DNA of 64,000 nucleotides from Microbacterium sp. ProA8 (GTDB taxonomy: Bacteria; Actinomycetota; Actinomycetes; Actinomycetales; Microbacteriaceae). The position numbers were made by a program, and so were the translations under genes. This document shows positions 38,087 to 47,000 of the stretch, in pieces. Location: NCBI RefSeq assembly GCF_039905635.1, contig NZ_CP157000.1, positions 1 through 64,000 on the forward strand. The letters are read 5' to 3'. The stretch's first letter is position 1. Every line of letters starts with the position of its first letter. The notes under the pieces are model-generated. The model was not told the DNA's origin and made no database searches. It worked only from the letters and a program-made list of their open reading frames with translations.

Positions 38087-41023
38087 ATGCTCCTCGTGCT
38101 CGGCGCGTTCGCGGTCGTGCCGATCCTGCTGCCGTGGCTCGTGGCACGCATCGGCGCTCGCGCGTTCTACGTCGCCGCGGTCCTGCCGATCGCCGCCTTC
38201 GTGCACGCGGCCGTGCTCACGCCGCGCATCGTCGCGGGAGACATTCCCTTCGAGACATACGCCTGGATCCCGCCGCTCGGCATCGACCTGTCGATGCGCA
38301 TGGACACCCTCTCGTGGCTCATGACACTGGTGGTCACCGGAGTCGGGGCGCTCGTGATGATCTACTGCCGCTGGTACTTCCGCGGCAAGACCGACAATCT
38401 CGGCCAGTTCGCCGCGGTGCTCCTCGCCTTCGCCGGCGCGATGTACGGGCTCGTCCTCACCGACGACCTCGTCGTGCTCGTGATGTTCTGGGAGGTCACC
38501 AGCGTGCTGTCGTACCTGCTGATCGGGTACTACAACAAACGCGCGGCGAGCCGACGTGCCGCACTCCAGGCACTCCTCGTCACCACGCTCGGCGGACTCG
38601 TGATGCTGATCGGCGTCGTGCTGCTCGTCGTCGACGCGGGCACATCGAGCATCTCGACGATCCTGGCCGAGGCGCCGACCGGGGCGGTCGTCGACGCCGC
38701 ACTCGTGCTGATCCTCGTCGGCGCCCTGAGCAAGTCGGCCATCTTCCCGTTCCACTTCTGGCTGCCCGGAGCGATGGCGGCGCCCACGCCGGTGAGCGCC
38801 TACCTCCACGCCGCCGCCATGGTGAAGGCCGGCATCTACCTCATCGCCCGCCTCGCCCCGGTGTTCGCGATCGCCCCCACCTGGCGGCCGATCGTGGTCG
38901 GGCTCGGCGTCTTCACGATGCTGCTCGCCGGCTTCCAGGCGCTGCGCGAGACCGACCTCAAGCGCGTGCTCGCGTTCGGCACGGTGAGCCAACTCGGCAT
39001 GCTGACCGTGGTGCTGGGATACGGGACGAGGGATGCCGCTCTCGCGGGTCTTGCGCTGCTGCTCAGCCATGCGCTCTTCAAGTCGGCGCTGTTCCTCGTC
39101 GTCGGCGTCATCGACCGCCAGCTCTCCACGCGCGACCTGACCGAGCTGTCGGGCGTCGCACGCCAGGCGCCGGTGCTCACCACGTTCTCGATCATCGCCG
39201 TCGCCTCGATGGTCGGCATCATCCCGACCATCGGGTTCGTCGCCAAGGAGGGTGCGCTCGCGTCGCTCCTGCACGAGGCGCTCGGCGGCGCGGTGTGGGG
39301 CATCGTCGCCCTCGTCGGCATCGCGCTCGGCTCCGTGCTCACGGCCGGGTACGGCATCCGCTTCGTGTGGGGCGCGTTCGCGACCAAGCGCCAGCCGGAC
39401 GGCGACCGTATGCCCGATACGGAATGGCCCGACCCGCCCATCGGCTTCCTCGTGGCCCCGATCGTGCTGGCCGGCCTCACCGTGGTCGCCGGTGTCGCAG
39501 CGCCGTGGCTCGACAAGGTCTTCACCCCGTACGCCGATCAGGCGCCTGCGGCGACCGCCGGCGTCACCGCTCCCGAGCACCCCGCGCACCTGCTCGTCTG
39601 GCACGGTTTCGAGGCGGCGCTGTGGATCTCGCTCGCCTCCATCGCGCTGGGCGTCCTCGTCTTCTGGGCGACCCGCGGCTGGCGCCCGGTCAAGCGCCTG
39701 CTGCCCTTCACCGCCGCCGAGGCGTACAACGGCGCGCTCCGCGGCATCGCGCGCCTCTCGGTCCTGACGACCAGCCTCACTCAGCGCGGCTCGCTGCCGG
39801 TGTACGTCGGCACGATCTTCGTCGTCTTCGTCGCCGCCGAGGGCACGGCGCTGATCGCGAGCAACGAATGGCGGGCACAGCTCGATGCCTTCCAGACGCC
39901 GACGCAGCTGTTCGTCGCGCCGCTCATGATCGCCGCCGGACTGATCGCGATCCGGGCCCGCAAGCGCTACACCGGCGTCGTGCTCGTCTCGGTGACAGGG
40001 CTCGGCATGGTGCTCCTCTTCGCGACGAGCGGCGCGCCCGACCTCGCCCTCACGCAGATCCTGGTCGAGACCGTGACCCTGGTCGCGTTCGCGCTCGTGC
40101 TGCGCCGCATCCCCTCGCGGCTCGGCGAGCACAACGCCTCGGTCTGGCCCATCGCCCGCGCCGTGCTCGGTGCCGCGGTCGGCGTCACCATGGCCCTGAT
40201 TGCGATCGTCGCCACGGGGGCGCGGGTCGAGAAGCCGATCTCGGAGCGCTTCCCCGAGCTGGCCTACGAGCTCGGGCATGGGAAGAACGTCGTCAACGTC
40301 GCCCTCGTCGACCTGCGCGGCTGGGACACGATGGGCGAGCTGTCGGTGCTGATCCTCGCGGCGACGGGTGTGGCATCCCTCGTCTTCGTCACCCACCGGG
40401 CCGACACCCTGTCGCGGTTCATCCAGCCGCTGCCCTCGGGCGCGACGCGCGCGCGCCGCCCTCTCGTCGAGACGTCGGACGGGCTCAAGCAGCGCGGCGA
40501 TGAGCGCGGCAGCGGGCGCATGGCGTGGCTGGTCGGCGGCCAGCGGGTGCGGCCTGAGAACCGCTCGATCATGCTCGAGGTGATCGTGCGGATCCTGTTC
40601 CACACGATCATCATCGTGTCGCTGTACCTGCTGTTCGCCGGCCACAACCTGCCGGGCGGCGGCTTCGCCGGCGGCCTCGTGGCGGGCATGGCGCTCGTCA
40701 TGCGGTATGTCGCGGGCGGCCGGTACGAGCTCGGCGCTGCAGCGCCCACCGACGCGGGCCGTCTGCTCGGCGCCGGCATGACCATCGCGGTCGCCTGCGC
40801 GGTGGTGCCGGTCTTCTTCGGGCTGCCACCGCTGTCGAGCGTCTTCTTCGAGACCACGCTGCCGGTGCTGGGCCACGTCGAGTTCGTGACCTCGACCATC
40901 TTCGACGTCGGCGTCTACCTCGTCGTGATCGGCCTGGTGCTCGACGTGCTGCGCAGCCTCGGCGCGGAGGTCGACCGTCAGGCCCAAGAGGCCCGCGAGC
41001 AGCAGGGGGTGAGCGTCTCGTGA
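38087..41023 (+). CDS. mrpA: Na+/H+ antiporter subunit MrpA-MrpB fusion
   Basis: A 978-residue membrane protein, the largest subunit of the multi-subunit Mrp antiporter, which exports Na+ in exchange for protons. It has a proton-pumping quinone-oxidoreductase-like core (about 100-400), further C-terminal helices, and at about 820-960 an MnhB-like domain (LFHTIIIVSLYLLFAGHNLPGGG). So MrpA and MrpB are fused, as in many actinobacteria. The ATG is preceded by GAGGAGG. A possible -10 TAGGAT lies near 38009. It starts a six-gene operon. Confidence 0.95.
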   Translation: MLLVLGAFAVVPILLPWLVARIGARAFYVAAVLPIAAFVHAAVLTPRIVAGDIPFETYAWIPPLGIDLSMRMDTLSWLMTLVVTGVGALVMIYCRWYFRGKTDNLGQFAAVLLAFAGAMYGLVLTDDLVVLVMFWEVTSVLSYLLIGYYNKRAASRRAALQALLVTTLGGLVMLIGVVLLVVDAGTSSISTILAEAPTGAVVDAALVLILVGALSKSAIFPFHFWLPGAMAAPTPVSAYLHAAAMVKAGIYLIARLAPVFAIAPTWRPIVVGLGVFTMLLAGFQALRETDLKRVLAFGTVSQLGMLTVVLGYGTRDAALAGLALLLSHALFKSALFLVVGVIDRQLSTRDLTELSGVARQAPVLTTFSIIAVASMVGIIPTIGFVAKEGALASLLHEALGGAVWGIVALVGIALGSVLTAGYGIRFVWGAFATKRQPDGDRMPDTEWPDPPIGFLVAPIVLAGLTVVAGVAAPWLDKVFTPYADQAPAATAGVTAPEHPAHLLVWHGFEAALWISLASIALGVLVFWATRGWRPVKRLLPFTAAEAYNGALRGIARLSVLTTSLTQRGSLPVYVGTIFVVFVAAEGTALIASNEWRAQLDAFQTPTQLFVAPLMIAAGLIAIRARKRYTGVVLVSVTGLGMVLLFATSGAPDLALTQILVETVTLVAFALVLRRIPSRLGEHNASVWPIARAVLGAAVGVTMALIAIVATGARVEKPISERFPELAYELGHGKNVVNVALVDLRGWDTMGELSVLILAATGVASLVFVTHRADTLSRFIQPLPSGATRARRPLVETSDGLKQRGDERGSGRMAWLVGGQRVRPENRSIMLEVIVRILFHTIIIVSLYLLFAGHNLPGGGFAGGLVAGMALVMRYVAGGRYELGAAAPTDAGRLLGAGMTIAVACAVVPVFFGLPPLSSVFFETTLPVLGHVEFVTSTIFDVGVYLVVIGLVLDVLRSLGAEVDRQAQEAREQQGVSVS

Positions 41024-41577
41024 ACGTCTCGCTCGTGCTCATCATCGTGATGGCCGTGCTGTTCGCCTGCGGCGTCTACGCGATGCTCGAACGCAGTCTC
41101 ACCCGCGTGCTCATCGGGTTCCTGCTGCTGGGCAACGCGACGAACCTGCTGCTGCTCATCGTGATGGGGGCGCCGGGTGTCGCGCCGTTCTTCGGCTCGG
41201 CATCCGTCGAAGAGATGTCGGACCCGCTGCCGCAAGCCCTCACCCTCACCGCCATCGTCATCACCTTCGCGGTCTCGGCGTTCCTCCTCGCGCTCATCTA
41301 CCGCTCGTGGCAGCTCGGTCAGGCCGACACGGTCACCGACGACATCGCCGACCTCGAGGTCCGCGAACGCGGCCCCGCGGACGAGGACACGATGGACGAG
41401 GAGACCGAGATCGAGCACACGGACGACGATGCGACCACCGACTTCGTGGGCACCGACACCGCGCCGATCATGATCCTCGGCACGCGCGACTTCGCCGGAC
41501 TCCGCGACGACGCGCCGGTCGACCGCCCCGAGCAGCGCCGTCGCACCGACGAGCGCGATCGAGGTGATGACGCGTGA
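41020..41577 (+). CDS. mrpC: Na+/H+ antiporter subunit MrpC
   Basis: A 185-residue NuoK-like subunit. Residues 1-110 contain the three helices of MrpC. The remaining about 75 residues are an acidic, Asp/Glu/Thr-rich cytoplasmic tail; bacterial MrpC proteins are usually about 110-125 residues, so this tail is an addition. GTG start overlapping mrpA by 4 nt; the stop overlaps mrpD by 4 nt. Confidence 0.93.
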   Translation: MNVSLVLIIVMAVLFACGVYAMLERSLTRVLIGFLLLGNATNLLLLIVMGAPGVAPFFGSASVEEMSDPLPQALTLTAIVITFAVSAFLLALIYRSWQLGQADTVTDDIADLEVRERGPADEDTMDEETEIEHTDDDATTDFVGTDTAPIMILGTRDFAGLRDDAPVDRPEQRRRTDERDRGDDA

Positions 41578-43157
41578 CGCAGATCGCCCCCGCCCTCGTT
41601 CCGCTGCTCGTGACGCTGCCGCTGCTCGGCGCCGCCATCGCCCTCATCGCCGGACGCCACCGCAAGACGCAGGTCGCCGTCTCGGTGGTGACCCTCACAT
41701 CGGTGCTCGTGATCGCGGCGGTCCTGCTGTACGTCGTCGACGCGGGCGACGAGCCGATCGCGGTCTCGGTCGGCGGCTGGCCCATCCCGTTCGGGATCGT
41801 GCTCTACGTCGACCGCCTCTCGGCGCTGCTCGTCGTCGTGTCGAGCATCGTGCTCCTCGCCGTCCTGCTCTTCTCGGTCGGGCAGGGTGCCGCCGACGGC
41901 GACGACGAGACCCCGGTCTCGATCTTCCACCCGTCGTACCTGATCCTGGGCGCCGGCATCTTCAACGCGTTCATCGCGGGCGACCTCTTCAACCTCTACG
42001 TCGGGTTCGAGATCCTGCTGGTCGCCTCGTATGTGCTGATCACCCTCGGCTCGACCGAATCCCGCATCCGCACCGGCGTCGTGTACATCGTGGTGTCGCT
42101 GGTGTCGTCGATCCTGTTCCTCGCCGCGATCGCGATGATCTACGGGGCGCTGGGCACCGTGAACATGGTGCAGATCTCCGAGCGGATGGGCGAGCTGCCG
42201 CAGGAGACGCAGCTGATCCTGCACCTGATGCTGCTGCTCGCGTTCAGCATCAAGGCGGCCGTGTTCCCGCTGTCGTTCTGGCTCCCCGACTCGTACCCGA
42301 CCGCCCCGGCGCCGGTGACCGCGGTGTTCGCGGGCCTGCTGACCAAGGTCGGCGTGTACGCGATCATCCGCACCGAGACCGAGCTGTTCCTCTACAACGA
42401 CGTGAACCAGCTGCTCATGTGGGTCGCGCTCGCGACGATGATCGTCGGCGTGCTCGGCGCGGTCGCGCAGGCGGAGCTGAAGCGGATCCTCTCGTTCACG
42501 CTCGTCAGCCACATCGGCTACATGATCTTCGGGCTCGCGATCGCGACTCCGGCGGCCATCGGGGCGACGATCTACTACATGGTCCACCACATCGTGGTGC
42601 AGACGACCCTGTTCCTCGCCGTCGGGCTCGTCGAGCGCCGCGCCGGCTCGACGTCGATCCTCCGGGTGAAGGGGCTGATGAAGGCCGCGCCGGTGATCGC
42701 CGTGCTTTACTTCATCCCGGCCGTGAACCTGGGCGGACTGCCGCCGTTCTCCGGCTTCATCGGCAAGTTCGCGCTGTTCGACGCCGCCGCGCAGGTCGGC
42801 ACGCCGATCATGATCGTGCTGATGGTGGGGGGCATCGCCACGAGTCTGCTGACGCTGTACGCCCTCATGCGCGCGTGGAACCTCTCGTTCTGGCGCGAAG
42901 AGGACGACTCGGCCGAGACCGAGGCGCGCATCTCGTACCTCGGCGCGGCGCCCGCGGCCGGCGTCGAGACCGAGCGCCGCGTCATCCCGAAGATCATGAC
43001 CGCGGCGACGACCGGCATGGTCGCGATCACCGTCGCGCTCACGGTCTTCGCCGGACCCCTCTACGACGTGTGCACGCGCATCGGCGAGTCGCTGCTGCAG
43101 CCGGTGTCGCTCACGCAGCTGCAGGACGACCTGCAGAGTACGGAGAAGACGCCGTGA
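41574..43157 (+). CDS. mrpD: Na+/H+ antiporter subunit MrpD
   Basis: A 527-residue NuoM/NuoN-like proton-channel subunit with about 14 helices. Key features include the Glu in YVGFEILLVASYV and the conserved Lys/His-rich LKRILSFTLVSHIGYM. The GTG start (ACG CAG next) overlaps mrpC. The following mrpE GTG overlaps its stop. Confidence 0.95.
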   Translation: MTQIAPALVPLLVTLPLLGAAIALIAGRHRKTQVAVSVVTLTSVLVIAAVLLYVVDAGDEPIAVSVGGWPIPFGIVLYVDRLSALLVVVSSIVLLAVLLFSVGQGAADGDDETPVSIFHPSYLILGAGIFNAFIAGDLFNLYVGFEILLVASYVLITLGSTESRIRTGVVYIVVSLVSSILFLAAIAMIYGALGTVNMVQISERMGELPQETQLILHLMLLLAFSIKAAVFPLSFWLPDSYPTAPAPVTAVFAGLLTKVGVYAIIRTETELFLYNDVNQLLMWVALATMIVGVLGAVAQAELKRILSFTLVSHIGYMIFGLAIATPAAIGATIYYMVHHIVVQTTLFLAVGLVERRAGSTSILRVKGLMKAAPVIAVLYFIPAVNLGGLPPFSGFIGKFALFDAAAQVGTPIMIVLMVGGIATSLLTLYALMRAWNLSFWREEDDSAETEARISYLGAAPAAGVETERRVIPKIMTAATTGMVAITVALTVFAGPLYDVCTRIGESLLQPVSLTQLQDDLQSTEKTP

Positions 43158-43783
43158 GCCCCGACCTGCCCCGGAACCGCCTGCGCCGCGCGACGCTGAC
43201 GGTGTGGCGGCAGCTGCCGTTCTTCGTCTGGCTCATCGCGCTGTGGATGCTGCTGTGGGGGCAGTTCACGTGGCTCGCCTTCCTCACGGGACTGGCCGCC
43301 GCGGTCATCGTGACGCGCATCTTCCGGCTGCCGCCCGTCGAGCTCTCGGGGCGCGTGAACCTCTGGTGGGGTTTCGTCTTCGTGCTCGAGTTCCTCGTGG
43401 CGGTGGTGCAGGGCTCGCTCACGGTGGCGTGGCATGTGCTGGACTTCCGCCGGCAGCCGGGCGTGGCGATCATCGGCGTGCAGCTGCGCACCGACGACGA
43501 CCTGATCATGACGCACACCGCCGTGACGGCATCCCTCATCCCCGGCTCGCTGATCGTCGAGTCGGATCGAGACCGCCGCATCCTGTACCTGCACGTCATC
43601 GGCGTGCGCGACGACGCCGGCGTCGAGAAGCAGCGCGCCAAGGTGCGCTCGTGGGAGGCGCGCATTGTGCGCGCGGTGGGTTCGCGGGCGCAGCTGCGGG
43701 CCATTCGAGCGGATGCTGCCCGAGGCGCAGGAAGCGCGGGCCGCGGCCCAGACATCCTGAGAAGCGGGGGGAGTGGGCGATGA
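43154..43783 (+). CDS. mrpE: Na+/H+ antiporter subunit MrpE
   Basis: A 209-residue MnhE-family subunit. The N-terminal helices (about 15-55 and 67-85) precede the conserved cytoplasmic domain with LRTDDDLIMTHTAVTASLIPGS. The C-terminal about 40 residues are a variable Arg/Gly tail. GTG start at 43154 in the TGA overlap of mrpD. Confidence 0.92.
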   Translation: MSPDLPRNRLRRATLTVWRQLPFFVWLIALWMLLWGQFTWLAFLTGLAAAVIVTRIFRLPPVELSGRVNLWWGFVFVLEFLVAVVQGSLTVAWHVLDFRRQPGVAIIGVQLRTDDDLIMTHTAVTASLIPGSLIVESDRDRRILYLHVIGVRDDAGVEKQRAKVRSWEARIVRAVGSRAQLRAIRADAARGAGSAGRGPDILRSGGSGR

Positions 43784-44046
43784 ACCTCCTGATGCTGGCC
43801 ATCTACGTGGTCTTCGGCGTGGCGGCGCTCCTCACGCTGTGGCGGATCGTGATCGGGCCGTCGATCCTCGACCGGGCCGTGGCAGCCGATGTGCTCCTCA
43901 CCGAGGTGATGTGCGTGCTCGGGGCCGAGATGGCCATCAACCAGCACACGCGTACGCTGCCGGTGCTGCTGATCATCGCCGCCGTGGGCGTGTTCGGGTC
44001 CATCTCGATCGCCCGGTTCGTGGCGAGAAGGGATCAGGAACAGTGA
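43780..44046 (+). CDS. mrpF: Na+/H+ antiporter subunit MrpF
   Basis: An 88-residue subunit with three transmembrane helices and the family-typical GPSILDRAVAADVL segment at about 26-39. ATGA overlap with mrpE; 1-nt overlap with mrpG. Confidence 0.94.
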   Translation: MNLLMLAIYVVFGVAALLTLWRIVIGPSILDRAVAADVLLTEVMCVLGAEMAINQHTRTLPVLLIIAAVGVFGSISIARFVARRDQEQ

Positions 44047-44420
44047 TGGATGCCGCAACCGCCCTCGACGCCGGGCTGAACGTCGCGTCGCTGATCCTGA
44101 TCCTCATCGGCGCCCTGCTGTGCCTCACCGCCGCGATCGGGCTGCTGCGGTTCCGCGACGTGCCGACGCGCCTGCACGCCGCGACCAAGCCGCAGGTGCT
44201 GGGGCTGATCCTCATCTGTCTCGCGGTCGCGCTGTCGCTGCGATCCTGGCCGGTCGTGGCCTTCCTGGTGCCGATCGTGCTCATCCAGCTCGCGACGGCG
44301 CCGCTCTCGGCGCACATGGTCGGGCGGCAGGCATACCGCAACGGCACGATCGACCACACCGCGCTGCACGTCGACGAGCTCGCCGACTCCAAGCAGACTC
44401 CGCCTGCCGCCGGCGGCTGA
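44046..44420 (+). CDS. mrpG: Na+/H+ antiporter subunit MrpG
   Basis: A 124-residue MnhG/PhaG-type subunit with three helices and the motif GLLRFRDVPTRLHAATKPQ at about 32-50. It closes the Mrp operon. The complete set A/B, C, D, E, F and G is present, so the antiporter is likely functional in Na+ and pH homeostasis. Confidence 0.94.
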   Translation: MDAATALDAGLNVASLILILIGALLCLTAAIGLLRFRDVPTRLHAATKPQVLGLILICLAVALSLRSWPVVAFLVPIVLIQLATAPLSAHMVGRQAYRNGTIDHTALHVDELADSKQTPPAAGG

Positions 44421-44453
44421 GGCCGAAGCCGACGCCGGCGCCCCGGGCCGCTG

Positions 44454-45767
44454 TCAGCGCGACGTGCTCGCGGGGCGGCGCGCCCAGGTGGGCGCCCTCT
44501 CGGGTCGGGGGCCGACGCCGATGATGAACGCGGGGATGACGGTCAGTCCGGGCAGGCGACGGAGGACGCGGATCAGCCGGCGCGGCGGGGTGACTCCTGC
44601 GCCGCTGAGCGCGGGCAGGATGAGGCGCGCGTGGATGAAGCGCTGCAGCGCCTGGATCATGACCGTGGGCGGCGTCCGCCGGCGCTGCACCCGCGCGAGC
44701 ACGCGCTCGCCGTCGGCCGTGGGGCCGCGGAACGTGCCGCGACGCAGCGGGTTGGCGAGGATGCGCGCCGCGGCGACGGCATCTTGCACGGCGAGGTTGA
44801 TGCCGACGCCTCCGACCGGCGACATCGCGTGTGCGGCGTCGCCGATGCAGAGCACGCCGGGCGCGTGCCAGCGGCGCAGGCGATCGAGGCGGACGTCGAG
44901 GTGTTTGACGTCGTCCATGGACGCGATGCCGCCGACGTCGCCGGCGAGCTCGGGGAGCAGCTGCGCGGTGTCGGCGCGGAAGACGTCGATTCCCCGGCGA
45001 CGGACGGCGGCGTCGGTGCCCTTGTGCCCGAGGGCCGCGACCTGGACGTAGCCCTTGCGGGGGATCGCGATGGCGACGCGGCCCCTTCCGATGCGAGGCA
45101 GCAGGGACTCGCCGAGCGGCTGCGCCGTGTTGACGCGGTACCACCAGACATCGAAGCCGACCCGGAACTGCCGCGCCGGCAGGCCGACGGACCGGCGGAC
45201 GACCGACCAGCGGCCGTCGCAGGCGACAGTGAGGTCAGCGAGGAGCCGGCCGTCGCCTGCCGGCGACGAGTACTCCACGCCGACCACACGATCGCCCTCG
45301 CGGATGACGCCGGTCACCTCATGCTCGGTGCGCAGCGAGAAGGGCTGCTCGGCGGCGGCGGCATCCGCGATGAGGTCGAGCAGGTCCCATTGCGGCACCA
45401 TCGCGATATACGGATGCCGCACGCGCAGGCGCGAGAAATCGGCCATCTGCACGTCCTGCCCCGCGGGGCCGGGAAGGACGACCCGGCTGATCCGCGAATG
45501 GGGCAGCGCGTCGAACCGGTCGAACAGGCCGAGGTCGTCGAGCAGGCCGAGGGTGGTCGGATGCACCGTGTCGCCGCGGAAGTCGCGGAGGAAGTCGGCG
45601 TGCTTCTCCAGGACCGTGACCGCCACGCCCGCGCGGGCGAGCAGGAGGCCGAGCACGAGGCCGGCAGGGCCGCCGCCCACGATGACGCACGTGGTGCGCG
45701 GCGGCCCGCCGGCGTCTGGGCCTGCGGTCGTATCGGCATCCGTCTCAGCACCGCTCTCGGTATCCAC
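44454..45767 (-). CDS. FAD-dependent monooxygenase (PHBH family)
   Basis: A 437-residue flavoprotein of the aromatic-ring hydroxylase (UbiH/PHBH) fold: Rossmann motif VGGGPAGLVLGLLLARAG at about 30-47, DG motif in VACDGRWSVVRR near 185, and the FAD ribityl motif GDAAHAMSPVGGVGINLAVQDA near 308-329. GTG start with GGAGG 8 nt upstream and an unconserved 25-residue N terminus. Convergent with mrpG (33-bp gap). It lies 76 bp downstream of the AraC-type regulator on the same strand. Confidence 0.92.
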   Translation of the reverse strand: MDTESGAETDADTTAGPDAGGPPRTTCVIVGGGPAGLVLGLLLARAGVAVTVLEKHADFLRDFRGDTVHPTTLGLLDDLGLFDRFDALPHSRISRVVLPGPAGQDVQMADFSRLRVRHPYIAMVPQWDLLDLIADAAAAEQPFSLRTEHEVTGVIREGDRVVGVEYSSPAGDGRLLADLTVACDGRWSVVRRSVGLPARQFRVGFDVWWYRVNTAQPLGESLLPRIGRGRVAIAIPRKGYVQVAALGHKGTDAAVRRRGIDVFRADTAQLLPELAGDVGGIASMDDVKHLDVRLDRLRRWHAPGVLCIGDAAHAMSPVGGVGINLAVQDAVAAARILANPLRRGTFRGPTADGERVLARVQRRRTPPTVMIQALQRFIHARLILPALSGAGVTPPRRLIRVLRRLPGLTVIPAFIIGVGPRPERAPTWARRPASTSR

Positions 45768-45843
45768 CTTCGACGCCTCCTCGAGTGCCCGCGCTCCGCC
45801 GAGCCATCCGCACCCAGGGTACGACCGCGGCGTCCGTGAGCGG

Positions 45844-46710
45844 CTAGGCCCGTTCGACGGGCAGCCAGAGCTCCGTCGTCGAGGTGCTGAAGTCGTCGGC
45901 GCGCTCGAGGACCGCGACGATGGAGGGGCCGGGTCGCAGCCGCCACGGGTTCGACGGGAACCAGTCGGCGGCCGTCGCGGCCCACGTGGACTGCAGAGCT
46001 GCGGGGTACGGTCCGGAGGTGCGGAACACCGCCCAGCTCCCGGCCGGCACCTCGATCACGTCGACGTCGTCGGGCACGCTGGTGCCCTCGCCGACGGCGA
46101 CACCGTGCAGATAGGTCAGCTCGCTGCCCTCGGTGTAATCGGGGTCGACGTCGGCGCTCACCTGCAGCAGCCCCGCGGGCTCGGTGCTGCTCAGTGCCTT
46201 GAGGCGGAGGTGCTCTTCGGCGGGAAGCGCGGCGATGTGCGCCTGGATGTGCGGGTTGACCCCTTCGTGGATGAGCGGCACGCGGGCGGCGTGGCCGACG
46301 AGCCGGAGGTCGGGGAGTTCGGCGATGCGGGTGTCCATGGGTGTGTTCCCTTCTACGGTCAGGCGGAACCTGAGCTGCGGTTGTGTGCGAAGGGGACCGC
46401 CGTCTCGGCGCACGTCGCCCGGGCTGACGCCGTGCACCGCCCGGAACGCCCGGCCGAACGCCTCGGTCGAGCCGTAGCCGTAGCGGACCGCGATGCCGAG
46501 CAGGTCATCGCCGCCGACGACATCGGCTGCCGCGACGGACATGCGCCGCCGCCGGATGTACTCCGACAGGGGCATGCCGGCCAGCGACGAGAACATGCGA
46601 CGGACGTGGTACTCCGTCGTGCCGAGGCTCGCCGCCAGGCCGGCGATGTCGATGTCGTCGGCGAGGTGCTCCTCGACGTCCTCGACGATGCGGTTGAGAA
46701 TCGCGATCAC
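45844..46710 (-). CDS. AraC-type regulator with GyrI-like domain
   Basis: A 288-residue regulator: two AraC helix-turn-helix motifs at about 8-105 (ADDIDIAGLAASLGTTEYHVRRMF and YGYGSTEAFGRAFRAVHGVSPGD) followed by a GyrI-like small-molecule-binding domain (about 125-288), the SoxS/Rob-like or BmrR-like combination that responds to drugs and toxic compounds. GTG start at 46710 with GGAGG upstream. It probably regulates the adjacent FAD monooxygenase. Confidence 0.91.
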   Translation of the reverse strand: MIAILNRIVEDVEEHLADDIDIAGLAASLGTTEYHVRRMFSSLAGMPLSEYIRRRRMSVAAADVVGGDDLLGIAVRYGYGSTEAFGRAFRAVHGVSPGDVRRDGGPLRTQPQLRFRLTVEGNTPMDTRIAELPDLRLVGHAARVPLIHEGVNPHIQAHIAALPAEEHLRLKALSSTEPAGLLQVSADVDPDYTEGSELTYLHGVAVGEGTSVPDDVDVIEVPAGSWAVFRTSGPYPAALQSTWAATAADWFPSNPWRLRPGPSIVAVLERADDFSTSTTELWLPVERA

Positions 46711-46828
46711 GGTTCCTCCTTCGACATCCAGCCTGGCCGTCGGTGGCATTCCGCACCCTACTATCGCGGTCCGATTCGATCGGCGCCGCACCTCGCGATC
46801 AATCCACCCGCGCTCGCCGCGGGCTCAG

Positions 46829-46961
46829 GCGTTTCGTCTCGCTCGCTGGCGCTCCCTCGCTCAACGACGGAACCTGTCCCTGGGTCGTTGGCGTCGCTCG
46901 CTCAACGACCGGAACCTGTCCCTCGGTCGTTGAGCGAGCGAGGAACGAGCGAGACGAAACG
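46829..46961. repeat. Composite REP-like element with three arms
   Basis: The outer arms GTTTCGTCTCGCTCG (from 46830) and CGAGCGAGACGAAAC (to 46960) are perfect inverted repeats. Between them lie further GCTCAACGAC / GTCGTTGAGCGAGCG copies separated by two GGAACCTGTCCCT spacers (about 46869-46881 and 46911-46923). It is the largest REP cluster in the window and sits between the AraC gene promoter and the end of the acylase gene. Confidence 0.85.
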
Positions 46962-47000
46962 TGCTGCACCCCGCGGAGAAGGGCGGCTCGTCGAGACGCG

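Noticed and set aside
37979..40987. Antisense 1002-codon frame in mrpA
   Set aside because: Asp/Glu/His/Arg low-complexity shadow of the membrane protein gene.
41564..43783. 739-codon frame for MrpE
   Set aside because: Most of it is an out-of-frame copy of mrpD; MrpE begins at the GTG at 43154.
44421..44453. Terminator in the mrpG/monooxygenase gap
   Set aside because: Only a GC-rich run with a poor stem; not distinguishable from background.
46829..46961. Short repeated arms as a possible CRISPR array
   Set aside because: Arms are inverted relative to each other, spacers are not unique, and there are no cas genes.
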